64,000 bases of DNA from Fistularia commersonii (taxonomy: Eukaryota; Chordata; Actinopteri; Syngnathiformes; Fistulariidae): assembly GCA_037954325.1 (NCBI GenBank), contig JBBMNZ010000034.1, forward strand, positions 10,683,501 to 10,747,500, read 5' to 3'. Within the stretch, counting starts at the first letter, position 1. Every line of letters starts with the position of its first letter. This document shows, in pieces, positions 33,950-47,451 of the stretch. The notes below the pieces were generated by a model. The model was not told the DNA's origin, did not search any database, and saw nothing but the letters and a program-made list of their open reading frames with translations. The position numbers and the translations under genes are program-made.

Positions 33950-36900
33950 TCATGTGTGCAGCCAGGCATGCTGCAGACACTGGGCGGCGGTGGCACGGCG
34001 GTCCGGCTGGAGCTCCAGCATGGTGAGCAGGAAGTCACTGAACTGAGCCGCCTGGTCCAGTGGCCACTCGTACTTCTCCAGGAGAACCTCGAACAAACCC
34101 CACGGCTTCAGGTTGGAGATGTGCCGCAGCTCGCCTGGGGGGTCACATGACAGTCAGAAACCTTGTTGAACTGCTGTGTAATTAAAAGGAAAAGTACAAC
34201 ATCAAGAACATCAACGCTGCTGAGCCAAGACGCGTCAGCTCTTACCTCTCCTGTTGAAGTACTCCCTGGAGTACCTGCCGGACAAGGCGAAGGGCAAAGG
34301 GATCGGACCCAGCAGCTCCATGATGTGAGCGATGTGATCTGAACACACAACCGGGGTTACCATGACAACTGCAGTGATGCTCTTGCAGCCGCAGCACGAC
34401 GGCGTGTGTGAGAGTCGTACCTTCATCTCTAGTATAATCCTCTCCTGAGTGAGGTTCAAACAGGTAGTCGCCTGTCGCCAGTTCAAACGCCTGCAAGGAT
34501 CAATCAGTCAATCGATCAAACAGAGAGTGTGTGTGCGCAAGTGTGTATGTATGTGTGTACCATGCAGGCGGTGCTCCAGATGTCAGCAGGGGGTCCGTAT
34601 TCCGCTCCGATCAGGACCTCCAGAGCTCGATACTGTCGGGTCTGGATGTCTTCGGTGAAATGTTTGTGCTGATGAGAGAGACGGACCCAAGATTGGTCGG
34701 GTGGCAATCGGGCCAGGAAGAGGAGGAGGAAGGAGAAGGTCTCACCACCCAGCAGGCGTTCCCCAGGTCTGCGATCTTCACCCTCAGCTTGTCTGCATTC
34801 CGAGGGTCCAGAGGACTGAGGACGAAGTCTGAGGCACTGAACCCTGACGGACACGCAGTTAGCTTAGCATCAGCATCGTGTCGACAGCATGACGACATCG
34901 TCAAATGTTTTCTGTGCAAAGTGTCGCTCAAACTTGAGACAAAGTTCAAACATCGACAATATTTGAGTAAACGCATTGCTGCAACGGTGTGATGTCACTT
35001 CCTGTTTGACCCTTCTGGAATTTTACTTTAGCCGTTTCAAGCATTATGCACACACGCGCACGCACGCACACACACACACGCGCACACACACACACACACA
35101 CACACCTTCTCGTCCACTGGAGTATCCTGAGTGTGTGGACAGGGCCGACTCTGACGTGGCGGAGACCACGGAGCTGGAGAAGCCCGACAGGCCGGAGGCG
35201 GGGCTGGAGAAGCGTCCCGGGGCGTGGCCGTTACAGCGCTCGTCCAACCAGGACGAGGACGAGTCCGGACTGGTCTTGCTGTTGGAGGTGCAGCAGGAAG
35301 CGTTTCCGTTGAGGCCCAGAGAACCTGGAGACACAGACGGCGGCACCACTTAGAGCCGGTAAGATAAGATAAACTTTATTGATGCCCATTGGGGAAACTC
35401 CTTCCTAGGAGATACCACCTGTCAAACAATGTCATCTTTCACACAGTCCAGACGTTTTAGGGTCAATCATCTAGTTCTTCTAATGAACGTCCAGATTTTG
35501 CCAGTCAGACACTCTGACTGGGATTTTTTTGTTTATTTGAAGGTAATCAAATCTGGTAGTTGTGTGTGTGTGTGTGTGTGTGAGTGTACACACTCACAGT
35601 TACTGTCGGTGTCTTCAGGTTGCTGTGCACCATCTTCCTCCTCCATCCTCTGATGAGACAGCAGTAATAAGTGCCTGAGCATCCATGGAAGTACTGCAGT
35701 TCTATCACAGTATCTCATCCAACTGTGGTAGTTATTCTGCAGTATCACGTTACCTGGATGTCCACCAGTCTCTCCTCCAGCAGCTTCTGCTGCCGCTTGG
35801 CTTTTCTCTTCAGCTTCTTCTTCTTGTTCTTGGACATTTTACCTCCCTATACACATGCACACAGACAGGAAGTGGCGAGAGGTCAGTCAGCTTCCCCACA
35901 TCTGAGGCGTAACACACACAAGCATCCGTGTCCCCCTGAGGCAGCATGCAGTGATCCAGGCGGACCATGTTCGGTCTCCAAGCCCTTCACGTCGAGAGGA
36001 TCTCTGATGAAGACCCTCACATCCAGACTGTCTCCTAAACTCTGCTGCTGTTTGCTTGCTCAGGACTTTATTTACCAAAGAAATAAAGAGGACAGTTTTA
36101 CAAAGAAAGTGTCAGGAAACTACATAGAAATGTCTTGAAATGACACTAAGAACCCCAAAATAGGAGGTACATCGTTTGAGAAAGACGGGGTGGAGGTTTC
36201 TGAAGCTAAAGGCCCAGAGTCTGGAGGACAGGCAGGGAGAATAAAGCTGCCACCGCACCTCAACTATCCAGAGGCAGAGCGGCGGCAGGATTCTGGAGGA
36301 CCTGAAGGTCAGAGGCCACTGACCTCCATCAGCATTTTGTGTCAGTGTGTGATCACTAAATCTACAGCACTACCAAACACTCAGGCAGCCAGACACACAC
36401 CTCAGATGCACGCGCAAAAACGCGCACCCACACACACACGTACACACACTTCCTGCCCAGACTGATGATGACATCCAACCAATGATGACGTCACAGACTG
36501 AGACCAACTCTATCCAATCAGCCTGCAATGCTTCACACCTGAGGCACAGTCACCAATCAGAGCGCAGAGAGAGCCTTACCTGCAGGTCCCTGGGGGCCGT
36601 GCTAACTAGAGAGGGAGACAGGGAGAGGGAGAGACAGAAAGGCAGGAAGTGAGAAACAGGAAGCAGAAAGGAAGTAGAAACCAGCAGGAAAATAAAAGTT
36701 GTTTCACACCAAACACACAGAGTTTGTTTGGACGCCCAGTCGCGGCGGTCTGAGCCGGAGCCGTTCCCCTCCACCAATGAAAGCCTCCGTTTACCTGTGA
36801 CATCATCGCCTCGGCTTCACCCGCCTCATATAGACCAGCGGCCGGGGCCGAGGGCAGTCACTGAGCTAGCAACAATTAGCACCGGCAGCTGAGAACAAGC

Positions 36901-37831
36901 AGCTAGTGAATGAACCCTGAGGAGCTGATGGAGATGTAGAGCGAGTGAATGAACCCTGAGGAGCTGATGGAGATGTAGAGTGAGAGAGTGAACCATGAGG
37001 AGCTGATGGAGATGTAGAGCGAGTGAATGAACCCTGAGGAGCTGATAGAGATGTAGAGCAAGTGGATGAACCCTGAGGAGCTGATGGAGATGTAGAGAGA
37101 GTGAATGAGAGTCAGGAGCCCATTTCTGAAGATTAGCAAAGACTGCCTACAGATCAGAGGTCCAAGCTTCTGAATTGTCCCATAATTAACTGAACGTTAG
37201 GAAGGACAACCTAAAGTGGTGTTACATTCAAGTGTCACAGCACAGCAGGACGAAGGAGCATCCAGTTTGTGCTGGTTTAAAACAGAAGGACAGATAGACT
37301 GTTGGTGACCCGTTTGTGTTCAACGGACCACAACTCCGTCCTTTTCATCCTTCCCCTGTCCAACAGTTTCTGGACCCAATCATCAGGGCAGAGTCCTCAT
37401 CTGGTCCCTGCTGCACCGGACCAGACCCCCCCTGTCAGTAGCTGGTCACCTGACCTCACAGCTGGAGGTCAGGTCCAGCACCTGGCTCTAAATCATCCAC
37501 AGCTCCAACGCCACGCTGCCAAAAGGTGAGGTGCTGAAAACGGGGCGAGGAGTGACAGAAAAGGACCGGAGAACCGGCCAGCAGTTCCAGGGAGAAGAAG
37601 AAGACCTGATGTTCAATGTGCAGCGTCTGACCTGACGAGCCCGAGGGGGGCGGAGCTCCGGCCCGCTGCCACACCGTGGCCTCCGCTGCCAGCCGGCGGA
37701 TGTAGACCTCGTCCACGTCCAGCAGGATGTTCTCCGGCTTGATGTCCGTGTGGATTATCTTACATTTGGTGTGAAGGTAGTCCAGACCCTGCAGCACCTG
37801 GACACACACATCTAGCATCACTGGCTGTACT

Positions 37832-37878
<47 letters not shown>

Positions 37879-38208
37879 TGTGAAAGAGATACCTGTCTGA
37901 TGATGGTCTTCACACAGACCAATGGAAGCCCCATGTAGTTTGACTTGATGATCCACTTCAACAGCTGGTGACCTAAAACCTCCAGAACCATGCAGACATC
38001 TGAGACAGGCTGAGGAACTGACCGAGACAAACGGCTGGACAGACAGACAGAAGATCTGACCAAGAGACAAACGGCTGGACAACCAGAGGAGGAGATAGAC
38101 AGGTGCTACGAAGGATACGGACTCCGTTGACGCCAGAGATCTTGAAGTCGTCTATCAGTTGGACAACGGTTTCTCTGTAGGGGTCAGAGGGGTCACTGTC
38201 CCTCACCT

Positions 38209-38241
<33 letters not shown>

Positions 38242-40153
38242 CGTCAGGCTATGTGTGTGCTCCACCTGAGACCGCAGGTGTTTGACACTCTAGACACTCA
38301 CACATCTCAGCAGTTTGATCTCGTCCAGTGCCGTCTCGGTGTAGTGAGGAGCGCTCTTCACCACCTTCAGGGCTACAAAACGCTTCTTCCTAAACACACA
38401 GACACACACTCAGGAGAACAGATCACACTGTGCGTGTGTGTGCGTTTGTGTGAGAGAGTGTGTGTCTTACTGAAGGTCCCAGCAGAGCCACACAGTAGAA
38501 AAATGTCCCCAGCCGAGTTTCCGGACCACGTGGTACCTCCCGTTGAAGAGGTCACCGATCTTCACCGGGTAGTAGCCACCTGTAGAAGACCCCCGTGGCG
38601 TGAGGAACCAGGACCGGACCAGAGGAACACCGGGCCGCCGGAGGACCGGGAACGGGCGGACTATCCGGAGCCGGCGGGTCGGACTCACCTTTGCAGTAAT
38701 CGGAGGGGTCCTCCTGCTCCTCGTCGTCGGAGCCCAGCAGCTGGGCGGGGGGGAGGGTCACCTCCGGAGGGGGCGGGCTCAGGGTCGGCGGGGGAGTCGG
38801 CGCCAGAGCGGGGGCCGACGACATCACGGTGGGCGGGGCCAGAGAGTCCAGGGAGCAGAGGAAGGAGGAGGCGGAGGACGAGCACAGCGGGGCGTACAAG
38901 TGGGAGGAAACGCTGGAGGTGAAGGTCACCGAGGTGAGCAGGAAGGGGTCGGGGTGGGAGGGGCTGGGGGGCGGGGACAGGGACGCCTCCGCCGGGCACT
39001 GCTCGGGGACGGGGGGGCCGCCGGGCGACGGAGGCGGCGACGCCGAGGAATTGTGGGGGACGTTTTGAAATGTTAAGCCAGGCAGCGAGAAAGAATTGTG
39101 GGTGATCTTCTGGTAAGCGGGAGAGGGTGATTGGCCGGGGCTGTGGGCGGGGTCTTCGGCGGCGGCAGGTGATTGGCAGGTCACCGGGGGGACGACCAGA
39201 GGGGGGAGCGGGTCGCTTCGGGAAACATCTTCAAGAGAATCCAAAGTGGTGGTAGGAGCGTGATCTAAATCTAGAGGGGGGGAGCTGGCGTGAGGGGGGT
39301 CATGGAGGGTGAGGGTGTCAGTGGACCTGGACAGGGGGGCGGGGGGTTCCCCTCCAGGATCAGCCGCGACCTCGCACCCGTCATCGGAAGCGGCCGGTGA
39401 ATTTCCAGGCGGTGAGCTACTCCGAGGGGGAGAGGCGGGGGGGGGACTCGGGGGCTCGGGGGGGGGCAGGCTGCTGTCGCAAACGTCATCGGAGCTGAAA
39501 AGGGGCAAAAGTTCAAATGAGAAGCAGAAGGTCAGAGGCTGACGGACGTTAAACACCTCCTGGGTGAGTCATGTGTCTCAGGTGTGGAAACCACCTGTCC
39601 ACCACCTCCTCACGGAAACAACTGATTTCAGGTCAGTTCAACAATCCCCCGATCATTAGAATTTAGGGAACGATAACAATGTCGGGGGACATTACGTTTT
39701 ATTTTTAATTAAATCCACCTGATGATTCAGGAAAAATCAATTATACATCATCGTCATATATTGAAATATTAAAAGTGTCTTCTATTTCCAAAGAAGCCCG
39801 TCAGTAAGGTGCCAGAGAGTCTTCTGGTGTTCCAGCTCTCAGCTTCAAGCAGTCAATATGGGGATCAATCGATCAGCTTCAGTATTGATTAAAGGTCCCA
39901 GAGGAGCCTGCTGCTCCCTCTGCTGGACCCCATTTGTAACTGCACCTCAGTTCAGAACCGATCATCTTGATCCTGCAAAACAAACCAAAGGAACACCAGG
40001 GATCCAACCAGCGACATCCAGATGATGTCACTGCGACCATGTTGATACTGCAGTAAAGTCAACACACACAAACACACACACACACACACAAACACTCAGT
40101 CTATTTTTGTGCAGCTCAGACGACTTCAACAATGCCTGACTCACTCAGAGCAG

Positions 40154-40216
<63 letters not shown>

Positions 40217-41568
40217 GTGGGATCATGATTCCGATCCTATTTCTGGACGTGAGTTGCTTTGGGTTTAACGGCGAACGCTGTCCATGGGAAACAATCAGCC
40301 ATGAATTAGAAGCAGGGCAATTATCAGCCTAGGCTAGCATTAAACATGATCCCCCAGACTGTCTGCAGGTGAGGTGGACAAACTATGGAGACACCTGCTA
40401 GCTCAAAGTCTGCTGGCTGAGAGGGAAGGTCATAATGACACAGCAAAGAATGGTGTTCATCATGAATCAGAGGGAACATCATGTCAACACCTGCAAAGGA
40501 GGACCAGAGTAGAGGAACCTTTACTCCAAAAGATGACAGAAAGTTAGCCAGAAACCGAGTTGAGGATCTCCAGGCCGTTCAGAGAAGAGAAGGACTTTCA
40601 GCACCCCTCTTCCAACATCTCCTTCATGAAGTTTAGGCCTTTTCTATGTCTTATCAGTAACAAATTATTTCTTGCTCATTTCAACAAATAATCCTGCAGA
40701 CCTTTCACTGATTTTCAACCGTCCTACTTTTCGGAAAATTCCTAGTAAGTAATGAATACGGTAATTCAAAAACAATAATCTCAGATGTTTTGAATCATAT
40801 TTTAGTAATATTATATTACCAGATGATGCATTCTAGTCTTTCAGATAATCAGTTGGTTTTCTTTTCCAATAAACACATGTCAGATTGACAGACCAACAGA
40901 CCTGAGACTCCACATCAGCTTGTCTTCTGTCTTTGTCACAACAGCAATAACAAAGAAAATTCAAATACAAATCCTGAAACACAGAGTTTATACCCTCAAA
41001 TGTACTCCGAGACAGGATGGAGTTTCAAAACTTGAAGCCAAGCTTTAGTTTGTCAGCTCTGATCAAATGAATCCATCCAGTCACTGGTCGCACTCAGCCC
41101 CCAAGCCCCCCGGGAAAAAAATATAAACGATGAAATGAATGAATGTATGCATTAATATGGTTCTGAGACGGCTACTTGGTTGAGTGGTCACTTCTGACTT
41201 CCGACTACTGGTACTTTGAATCTTCGGTGACTGAATAGCACTTTATGGAAGTCGCTTTGGATAAAAGCGTCTGCCAAATGACTGTAAGGTAAAATGTAAT
41301 GTATTCGCTCAACAACCTTCATGTGACAGGAAACAGAAGCTCTTTCTTCACTTGAAGATGTTTCAAGTGAAGAAATTCAAGTCCAGTTGCCAAGACAAGA
41401 AGATTTCGACAAAAATTCACCATGACCTGTGTGACTGAGAACAAGATCTTAATTACTGGTCACAAATCCTCCCAAAATTGGAAAGGAAATTAATCTGAAA
41501 GGAAACTCAAGGTAGTTCCAGTTCCAAGCTGGAACTGACACTCATGCCTATATTTAGCTTTGGTGACT

Positions 41569-41605
<37 letters not shown>

Positions 41606-42603
41606 CATGTCTTACTGGCTCTCCTGTGTTCGGACTCTCCGGTGCTTCTTCCCTCTCCTCCGGTTCTTCTTGCCGGCGGAGGTGGGGGTTCCGGTTCCAG
41701 CGCCAACAGCTGCAGAGACAAGGAGAGGGAGGAATTGAATCCAAAGCCAGGGGGTTGGGTCGGGGGGCAGGTAAATGTAAGCATATATTACAGTTGAAAC
41801 AAACAAAACGAGCTGTTATAGAAGCATATAAAATAGTCGGTGTTAACATGTGATTGTATCTGAAGTGGAGACCATGAAAACACTGAGACTGCTCACTGAT
41901 ATCAGGATCCACTGCATCAATCCAAAGTGCATGTAGAAGTTGGAGCGTTTAGACTTCGGATTGTCAAAGTGTGTGAAAGCTGTGTGTGAACGAGGAGCCA
42001 GTGTCACTTTCACACCGAACTGCACCCAGAAAAGGTGCCATTTAACAAATTGACAAAAAAACTGAAGCGCGTCCTCAGTTCTGAAGAAATAATCCAGGAA
42101 TTAATTCGGAGAACAATCAGCCTGCCTGAGAATGACATGTTTGCTTTGCAAAAAGAAGCTAATAAAACACTGGAGCTCGTTAAGTGCGTGATATAAATAG
42201 CGCGGCTTGCAGAAGCCGACCTGCATCACAACAACACTGCACACGCCGCCGCGGCTTCAGCCTGGACCCGGAGCTCAACTTTGCGTCAAATCAAACGCAA
42301 ACTTGCGCCGATAGATCCGGACACTTTAGAGCTCTGAGCAGCCGTCCAACGTCGGAGCGGTTTCGGCAAGAAAAAGGCCAAGAGTGCCAACATTCGCAAT
42401 TTGACCCATTTTCCAAGCGGAGTCCGGCGGGTTGCGGCGTGCGCGTGACAGCGGTCACAGCCTGGCACCGTTAGCCGAGCTAGCCTAGCTTAGCGCGTTA
42501 ACTTCGCCGGAGCGGAATGAGACGCCCGAACCGAGCCGGACCGCACCGGCCGCGGTCCCGGCGGCACCGGGCCGGGGTCCCCGGGGACTTTACCTATCAA
42601 CAT
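33950..42603 (-). CDS. srpk3: SRSF protein kinase 3
   Basis: Exons: 42603-42594, 41709-41616, 39494-38689, 38579-38471, 38389-38302, 38206-38119, 37999-37893, 37797-37632, 36605-36580, 35846-35754, 35649-35598, 35324-35106, 34843-34746, 34668-34561, 34490-34421, 34338-34246, 34134-33950. All in phase, 803 residues. The first kinase half has YHVVRKLGWGHFSTVWLCWD (ATP loop), the ALKVVKSA lysine, and IIHTDIKPENILL (catalytic loop). A spacer insert then splits the domain, and the second half has VKIADLGNACWV, EVLIGAEYGPPADIWSTACM and FALSGRYSREYFNRRG. This split layout is specific to SRPKs, which phosphorylate RS domains of splicing factors. Spacer sequence and the plxnb3 neighbour point to SRPK3, the MEF2-driven muscle member. 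Human SRPK3 has about 567 residues; the extra length is mostly the Pro/Ser-rich exon 3. Exon 9 is only 26 bases (VSTAPRDLQ). The exon 11 donor could also be six bases earlier. Confidence 0.94.
35360..35403 (+). repeat. GATAA-type dispersed repeat end
   Basis: AGATAAGATAAACTTTATTG followed by ATGCCCATTGGGGAAACTCC, the common fish repeat terminus seen again at 56382-56450. In srpk3 intron 11. Confidence 0.6.
36905..37110. repeat. 39-bp minisatellite in srpk3 intron 8
   Basis: Five units of about 39 bases, each with GAACCCTGAGGAGCTGATGG followed by AGATGTAGAG. Copies differ at one to three positions. Confidence 0.85.
40158..40214. repeat. (GT)n microsatellite, srpk3 intron 2
   Basis: A 57-base GT run. 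The intron around it (39495-41615) shows no other exon; it also holds a SINE at 41170. Confidence 0.95.
41170..41302 (+). mobile_element. Diverged tRNA-derived SINE
   Basis: Weak tRNA-like head (GGCTACTTGGTTGAGTGG) followed by a well conserved fish SINE core, GTCGCTTTGGATAAAAGCG then TCTGCCAAATGAC, and a TAAAATGTAATGT tail. In srpk3 intron 2. Confidence 0.65.
42192..42200 (-). promoter_or_regulatory. srpk3: Perfect MEF2 site near srpk3 exon 1
   Basis: CTATTTATA on the minus strand matches the MEF2 consensus CTA(A/T)4TA. It lies about 400 bases inside srpk3 intron 1 in a GC-rich setting. On the plus strand the same bases resemble a TATA box. Mammalian Srpk3 is a known direct MEF2 target, so the site is a good candidate muscle element. 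Confidence 0.5.
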
Positions 42604-43080
42604 CGTGGCTCCGAGTCCTCCAGGCGCGCCGGTGCGGAGCGGTGTCTACCGGCCGGACCGTCGGTGCCCCGCCAGCTAGCCTCGTAGCCCCCCGTTAGCA
42701 GGTGGACCTTCCCCGGACAGGGGCGTCCGGCGGGGACGGTCTGCGCCCGAGGCAGGTGGGAGGGAGTCGGCTAGCCCGTTAGCCCCGTCTCACAACAGCT
42801 GAAGGCGAGCCGTCCCTTCACCCCGTTAGCTCCCCTCTCGTCCCGCGGCGGATGGAAGGGGAGCGGCGGCTCCCGGGTCCGGTCCGGTCCGATCCGGTCC
42901 GGTCCGGTCCGGCGTGTCCTGGGTCAGTAGCGGGTCCACGCGCGCGGCTGCCGTGCGTGCCCCCTCGCGCTGTAGGTCCGCCCGTTCATGGTCCCGACAG
43001 CTGCTCGCGCTGACACCGGACACCGGGCTCCGCGCATGCGCAGTAACGGTGGACGGCCACGCTGCGTGGAGAACACCGAG
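42604..43080 (-). promoter_or_regulatory. srpk3: srpk3 5' flank, CpG-rich
   Basis: GC- and CpG-rich sequence directly upstream of the srpk3 start codon. It has GGTCCG-type repeats at 42876-42912 and CAGCTG E-boxes at 42796-42801 and near 42999. Probable 5' UTR and core promoter. Confidence 0.45.
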
Positions 43081-43099
43081 TTTATTTAGAACACTTTTT

Positions 43100-45963
43100 T
43101 TATTTATCTTTTTTTTTTCTTACGCCGTTCATCTATTATTTTTTTCGATGAACTTAATCCGGATTTTTTTTTTCTCGTTGATAAAATAAACTAATGAAGT
43201 CAGAAATATTTTTTTCATTTTTAAAAGATCGATGTTTACAAATGATCCCCGGTTTTCACACATTTGACAGCAAACTATAATGTGTTTAAAATAAATCACT
43301 AAAATCACACTGTTATGTTATGTGTCCAGTTATGTGGAATGATCCACGCTTTACACAAATTCTATTTTTAACCCACACTTGTATTGGGTTATTCTCAGTA
43401 TATTGTGCTTTAAATCGTAAATGAATATATTAAAAAGCGACACCGGAACTCCTTGTTTTATCACGAACAACACAAACTCATGAAGAAACGTCGATGCTTT
43501 TAGTTTTTCCCATTTCGTGTGATTCCTGGGAACATTAGCATGTAATACTATTGTGGTCCAGAGGGGGGCGGAGTTCTCCCTGAGGTCCGTTTACAGAGAA
43601 CGTTTAAAGTTACAAATAATGATAATAATAATGATGATAAATTTTTTGGGAAGGCGCCTTTCTTGACACTCAAGGAAACCGTCTCGCTGTGCGCATACAG
43701 AGACATATGTTAGCAATTGGGCTACTGTTCACTCACTGGGACCTAAAGTGTCAAATATTTCAGTAAGAGTCCCTGTTGCTTTTATTACCAAACATTTTTA
43801 GTAAAATTAAAAAGTATTATTTCATTTTATAGCATTTAATTCTTTTAATAAATAATTTAATTAGCAAGTAATTCAATTAAAATGTTGGCACCGTGAAAGA
43901 ATTACAGCAGGGACAGGTTTTCAAACGGATCGTCCCTATTTTACAAAACTTTAAAGAATAAATCCATCGAATCGAGTGGATGCGAATGATGGTAACAAAG
44001 GGAGAAATAAGTTTTAGAGAATAGATGGTCATCTGTGTCCGGAATCTTACTGTGCTTGAACGTGAATGAACATATAATCAGACCGCTCACCACATCAGAC
44101 ACTGTGAAATGGTAAAATTATAACTTTATTTTTACATGGTACAAATTGTGCTCGGCCTCACGCCTTTCCACAATAAAAGCACATTTCCATGGGAGACTGA
44201 CTTGTCCTCATCTTCATCGTCCTTATTTACAGGCACATTTACACGACAAACTGTACAAAACCTGCTGAGCTTCATCCCACAAACCCTTTAGACTCTTTAT
44301 TCCCTTGTAGAAAAAAAAAACAAAACGTCGGTAACAAACGGAGCCGAGACCCGTCCGATCTCATCGCGTCAGGAGATTAAAAAACTGTACAGAGAACAGG
44401 GGGGTAAGAGGCTGACCCTCCCCTTCCATACAAAAGCTAATGTGGAGTTAAAGAGCACCGTCATCGTCATGCAGAATCTAACAACTACGAGCCGAACACA
44501 AAACACACGCAAGGCGACACTTTGCACAGCCATAATATCAGAGGAAGAAGAAGAGGAAAAGGAAGAGGAGGAAGGAGGCCGCGGCGCTCGGCAGCAGGTT
44601 GACCTTTGACCCCCCCCGAAGCCTGGAGCCCATCTCAGCTTATATATCTCTGTTAAAGTCCAGACGTTTTTTTGTTTGTCTTTTGCTCTGAATTTCCAGT
44701 GATTCGTTGCCGATGCTGGGGCGGGGCTTGTTTACAGTGGGGGGGTCCTGCTCCGACGTCTGCAGCCTGATAATATTTACAGCAAAACTCAAACACTGAC
44801 ATTAGATTCACACTGTCAACGACTTCAGCCGCCGTTTCTATGACTGTTATTGCTTCTCCTCTGGTCTCAGCATCAGGATACACAGGTTGGAAAGACAGGC
44901 ATCTTCAGATTCAAAAAACAAACTTAGAAATCAGCTTCAAGGTGGAAAGTTGCGGGATGTTTGAAGAAAGAGGAAGAGACGCATCAAAACATCCAGACGT
45001 GAAGAGACAGACGTGCTGCAGACATTCTCCTCCACAACAATGGTAGCTAGCTTACACGACAACCTAGCTGTTTGTTTGAGAAATGCTAGCTTTCTTTAGT
45101 TGGTTAACGGCTAGTCTTGGGCGACACCCGCACATGTTATCACACTATAGGTTTTCTGACCGGGTCCTTGATTTTTGGCGAAACAGGTAGCCGCCAGCTA
45201 GCTCGCTCGTTGAAGCGGTTTCACGGCGAGAGCGACTCTCGTACTGCACATCGTGGCATCCTAAGCATGCTCGCGCTACACGATGAGCCCAAGTTCTTCC
45301 AAAGGCCATTAATCGATGAGAATTTCCGCCTGCGGAAAAGACTCATGAGAGCCGATCAGATCCTTCCTGTCCGGCTGACACCTCCAAGAGTTCCAAGTTG
45401 GAAGAGGAACGACCTCCCACAAGTCGGTGCTCAGAAGATGAATCAGCGGTTCGCCCCTCTCCTGCGTTTCTGACGCTACCATGCGCCGACGTCGAGATCC
45501 GTTGTGCTGTTAGTATCTGGGTTTGCTTGCTAACCTACTAATGATGTGAGATAAGCATCTTATTTTCCATGACTCCATCGGTTCAGTCCAAAAACTGTCC
45601 CACCAACACCATGACAACAAGCTCCACAGCCGAGAGCCGCAGTAGCGTACATGTGCGGCCGGAGTCCACTCGTTAGCATTCACAGATCCGGGCTGATTAC
45701 GAGCTACAACATCAGCTTTGTGGCGTGCCAAGCGTTGCATTTTCGACATTAGCGTCAGAGACGCCGACCACCTTTGTCTCCTAGGAGACGGGTGACGCGT
45801 TCTCTGTTGATTCCTATCCCGGATTGTCGGGAGCCAAATGTTGACGTGAGTTTTATTGTCCCGCGACGGGAAGTGTCATCTGATGACACCAAGCTGCGAG
45901 CGCCAAGGCACAGCTGGGATAAATAAATAGGGCTTAAGTATGTACACACAATAAGTTAGTCAC

Positions 45964-45996
<33 letters not shown>

Positions 45997-47124
45997 ACAC
46001 ACAGACTTCCGATTGTTCTCGTCTTCGATTAGCTCTTTGTTCTCCAGCAGGTCGGACTTCAATGTTTTGCCCGACCCCAGCTGGAGACCTCGGGTCTTCA
46101 GACGTTCGGTCCACGAAACCAGGTTTCACGCGGCATCGGCGGCCGGTGACCCCGAGTCCGTGAGCGAGGACCTCCGTTTGGCTCGGACGTAGCCAAACTC
46201 ATCCCGTGAGGCTCCTTCCATCCACATTTTAAGCATTTTCAAGAAAGACCTTGACCCCCCGAGTCCTTGCGGGAGAAAGGACCCGAACATGGTCAGGAGA
46301 TCATCGACGAGCCCGCCGTCTCTTGCTGGTTTTGGAGTTTTAAATATGCCGAGGACTTGAAAAGAAGTTGATGAAGATGCTCCTCCGGACGTTCCTGAGG
46401 AGCCGCCGTGGAGGCCGAACCCCCCGCCGTCTCTGACGTTTAAGAGTCAATAACACAGAAAAGAGATCGGCGAGATTCACGAAACAACGGGCTCTGCAAC
46501 GGTTTCCGTGGTAGCAGGCTTCTATAGGCACCCCCCTTTCCGAAAGGAAAAAAAACAAGAGCCGAGGCGTCCGGTGGGGTCGGAGGTCAGAGGCGTCCGA
46601 GCGCTGGAATCACACCCGTTCAAAAATCCCTGATTCTCTTATTGCCTTTGCTGGAATCTGCTGGTCTCGGTTAGAAAAACTGGTAATTAGAAAACAGCCG
46701 GCAGATCAATAATCGATGCAAGCGATCGCTAGAAACATTTACATTTGTGCTTCTGTGCCGGGCGGACGGCAGGGAACTCAGGGAAACGTAGTGCAAGTGG
46801 GTCCGGGTCCGGGTCCGGGTCCGGGTCCGGGTCCGGGTCCGGGTCCGGTTCCGGGTCCGCTCCGACGACCAATCATTGTGCCCGTTTCTAACCGCAGCCG
46901 GCGCCGGCCCCGCCCACCCCCTTGTCACCATGGTGACCCTACAAAGCCGGAGAGGCTTCCGCAAGCGACAGCGAGAGGAGGCGGAGCCTGACCCGCCTGG
47001 CGGGAGACGGCGACTCAGCTGCCTCTCCCGATCAATACTTCCTGATCGATCGATCTGGGAGTGGCTGAATGTCCCGACAGAGTCTAAACAACTGGGATCT
47101 CCTGAGTCTGTATATAAAAACCTC

Positions 47125-47166
<42 letters not shown>

Positions 47167-47253
47167 AAAACGCACTCAAGCGCGCATACAGCAGGAAGAC
47201 ACGGTGTTACAGAAGTCTTTTCAGAGCATCTCCACCACAGGGGTCAAGGGTCA
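43100..47253. other. Spacer / probable plxnb3 3' UTR, no gene seen
   Basis: No exon chain is recognised. Poly(A) signals on the minus strand (AATAAA at 45857-45852 and 44130-44125) would suit a long plxnb3 3' UTR. The 118-residue plus-strand frame at 45117-45473 matches nothing I know. Part 43100-44100 is AT-rich. A (CA)n run lies at 45964-46004. Confidence 0.4.
46798..46858. repeat. (GGGTCC)n hexamer repeat
   Basis: About ten GGGTCC units with one TT variant near the end. Lies about 400 bases downstream of the plxnb3 stop codon. Confidence 0.9.
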
Positions 47254-47397
47254 TCAAAGGTCAGTGACCTTGTTCTCCACCAGGGCGGCGACCTGTTGCA
47301 GCCGATAGGCCAGCTGCATCTTCTGACCTGAGCTGTCCTCCTCCAGGGACATGATGATCTGAGGAGCAGAGAGAGGGGGGTGGACCTCTTGCATCAC

Positions 47398-47451
<54 letters not shown>

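Noticed and set aside
37456..38082. 208-residue minus-strand frame
   Set aside because: It is srpk3 exon 8 read through into flanking introns; only 37797-37632 is coding.
45117..45473. 118-residue plus-strand open frame
   Set aside because: No recognisable domain, no splice partners, and it lies in probable plxnb3 3' UTR.
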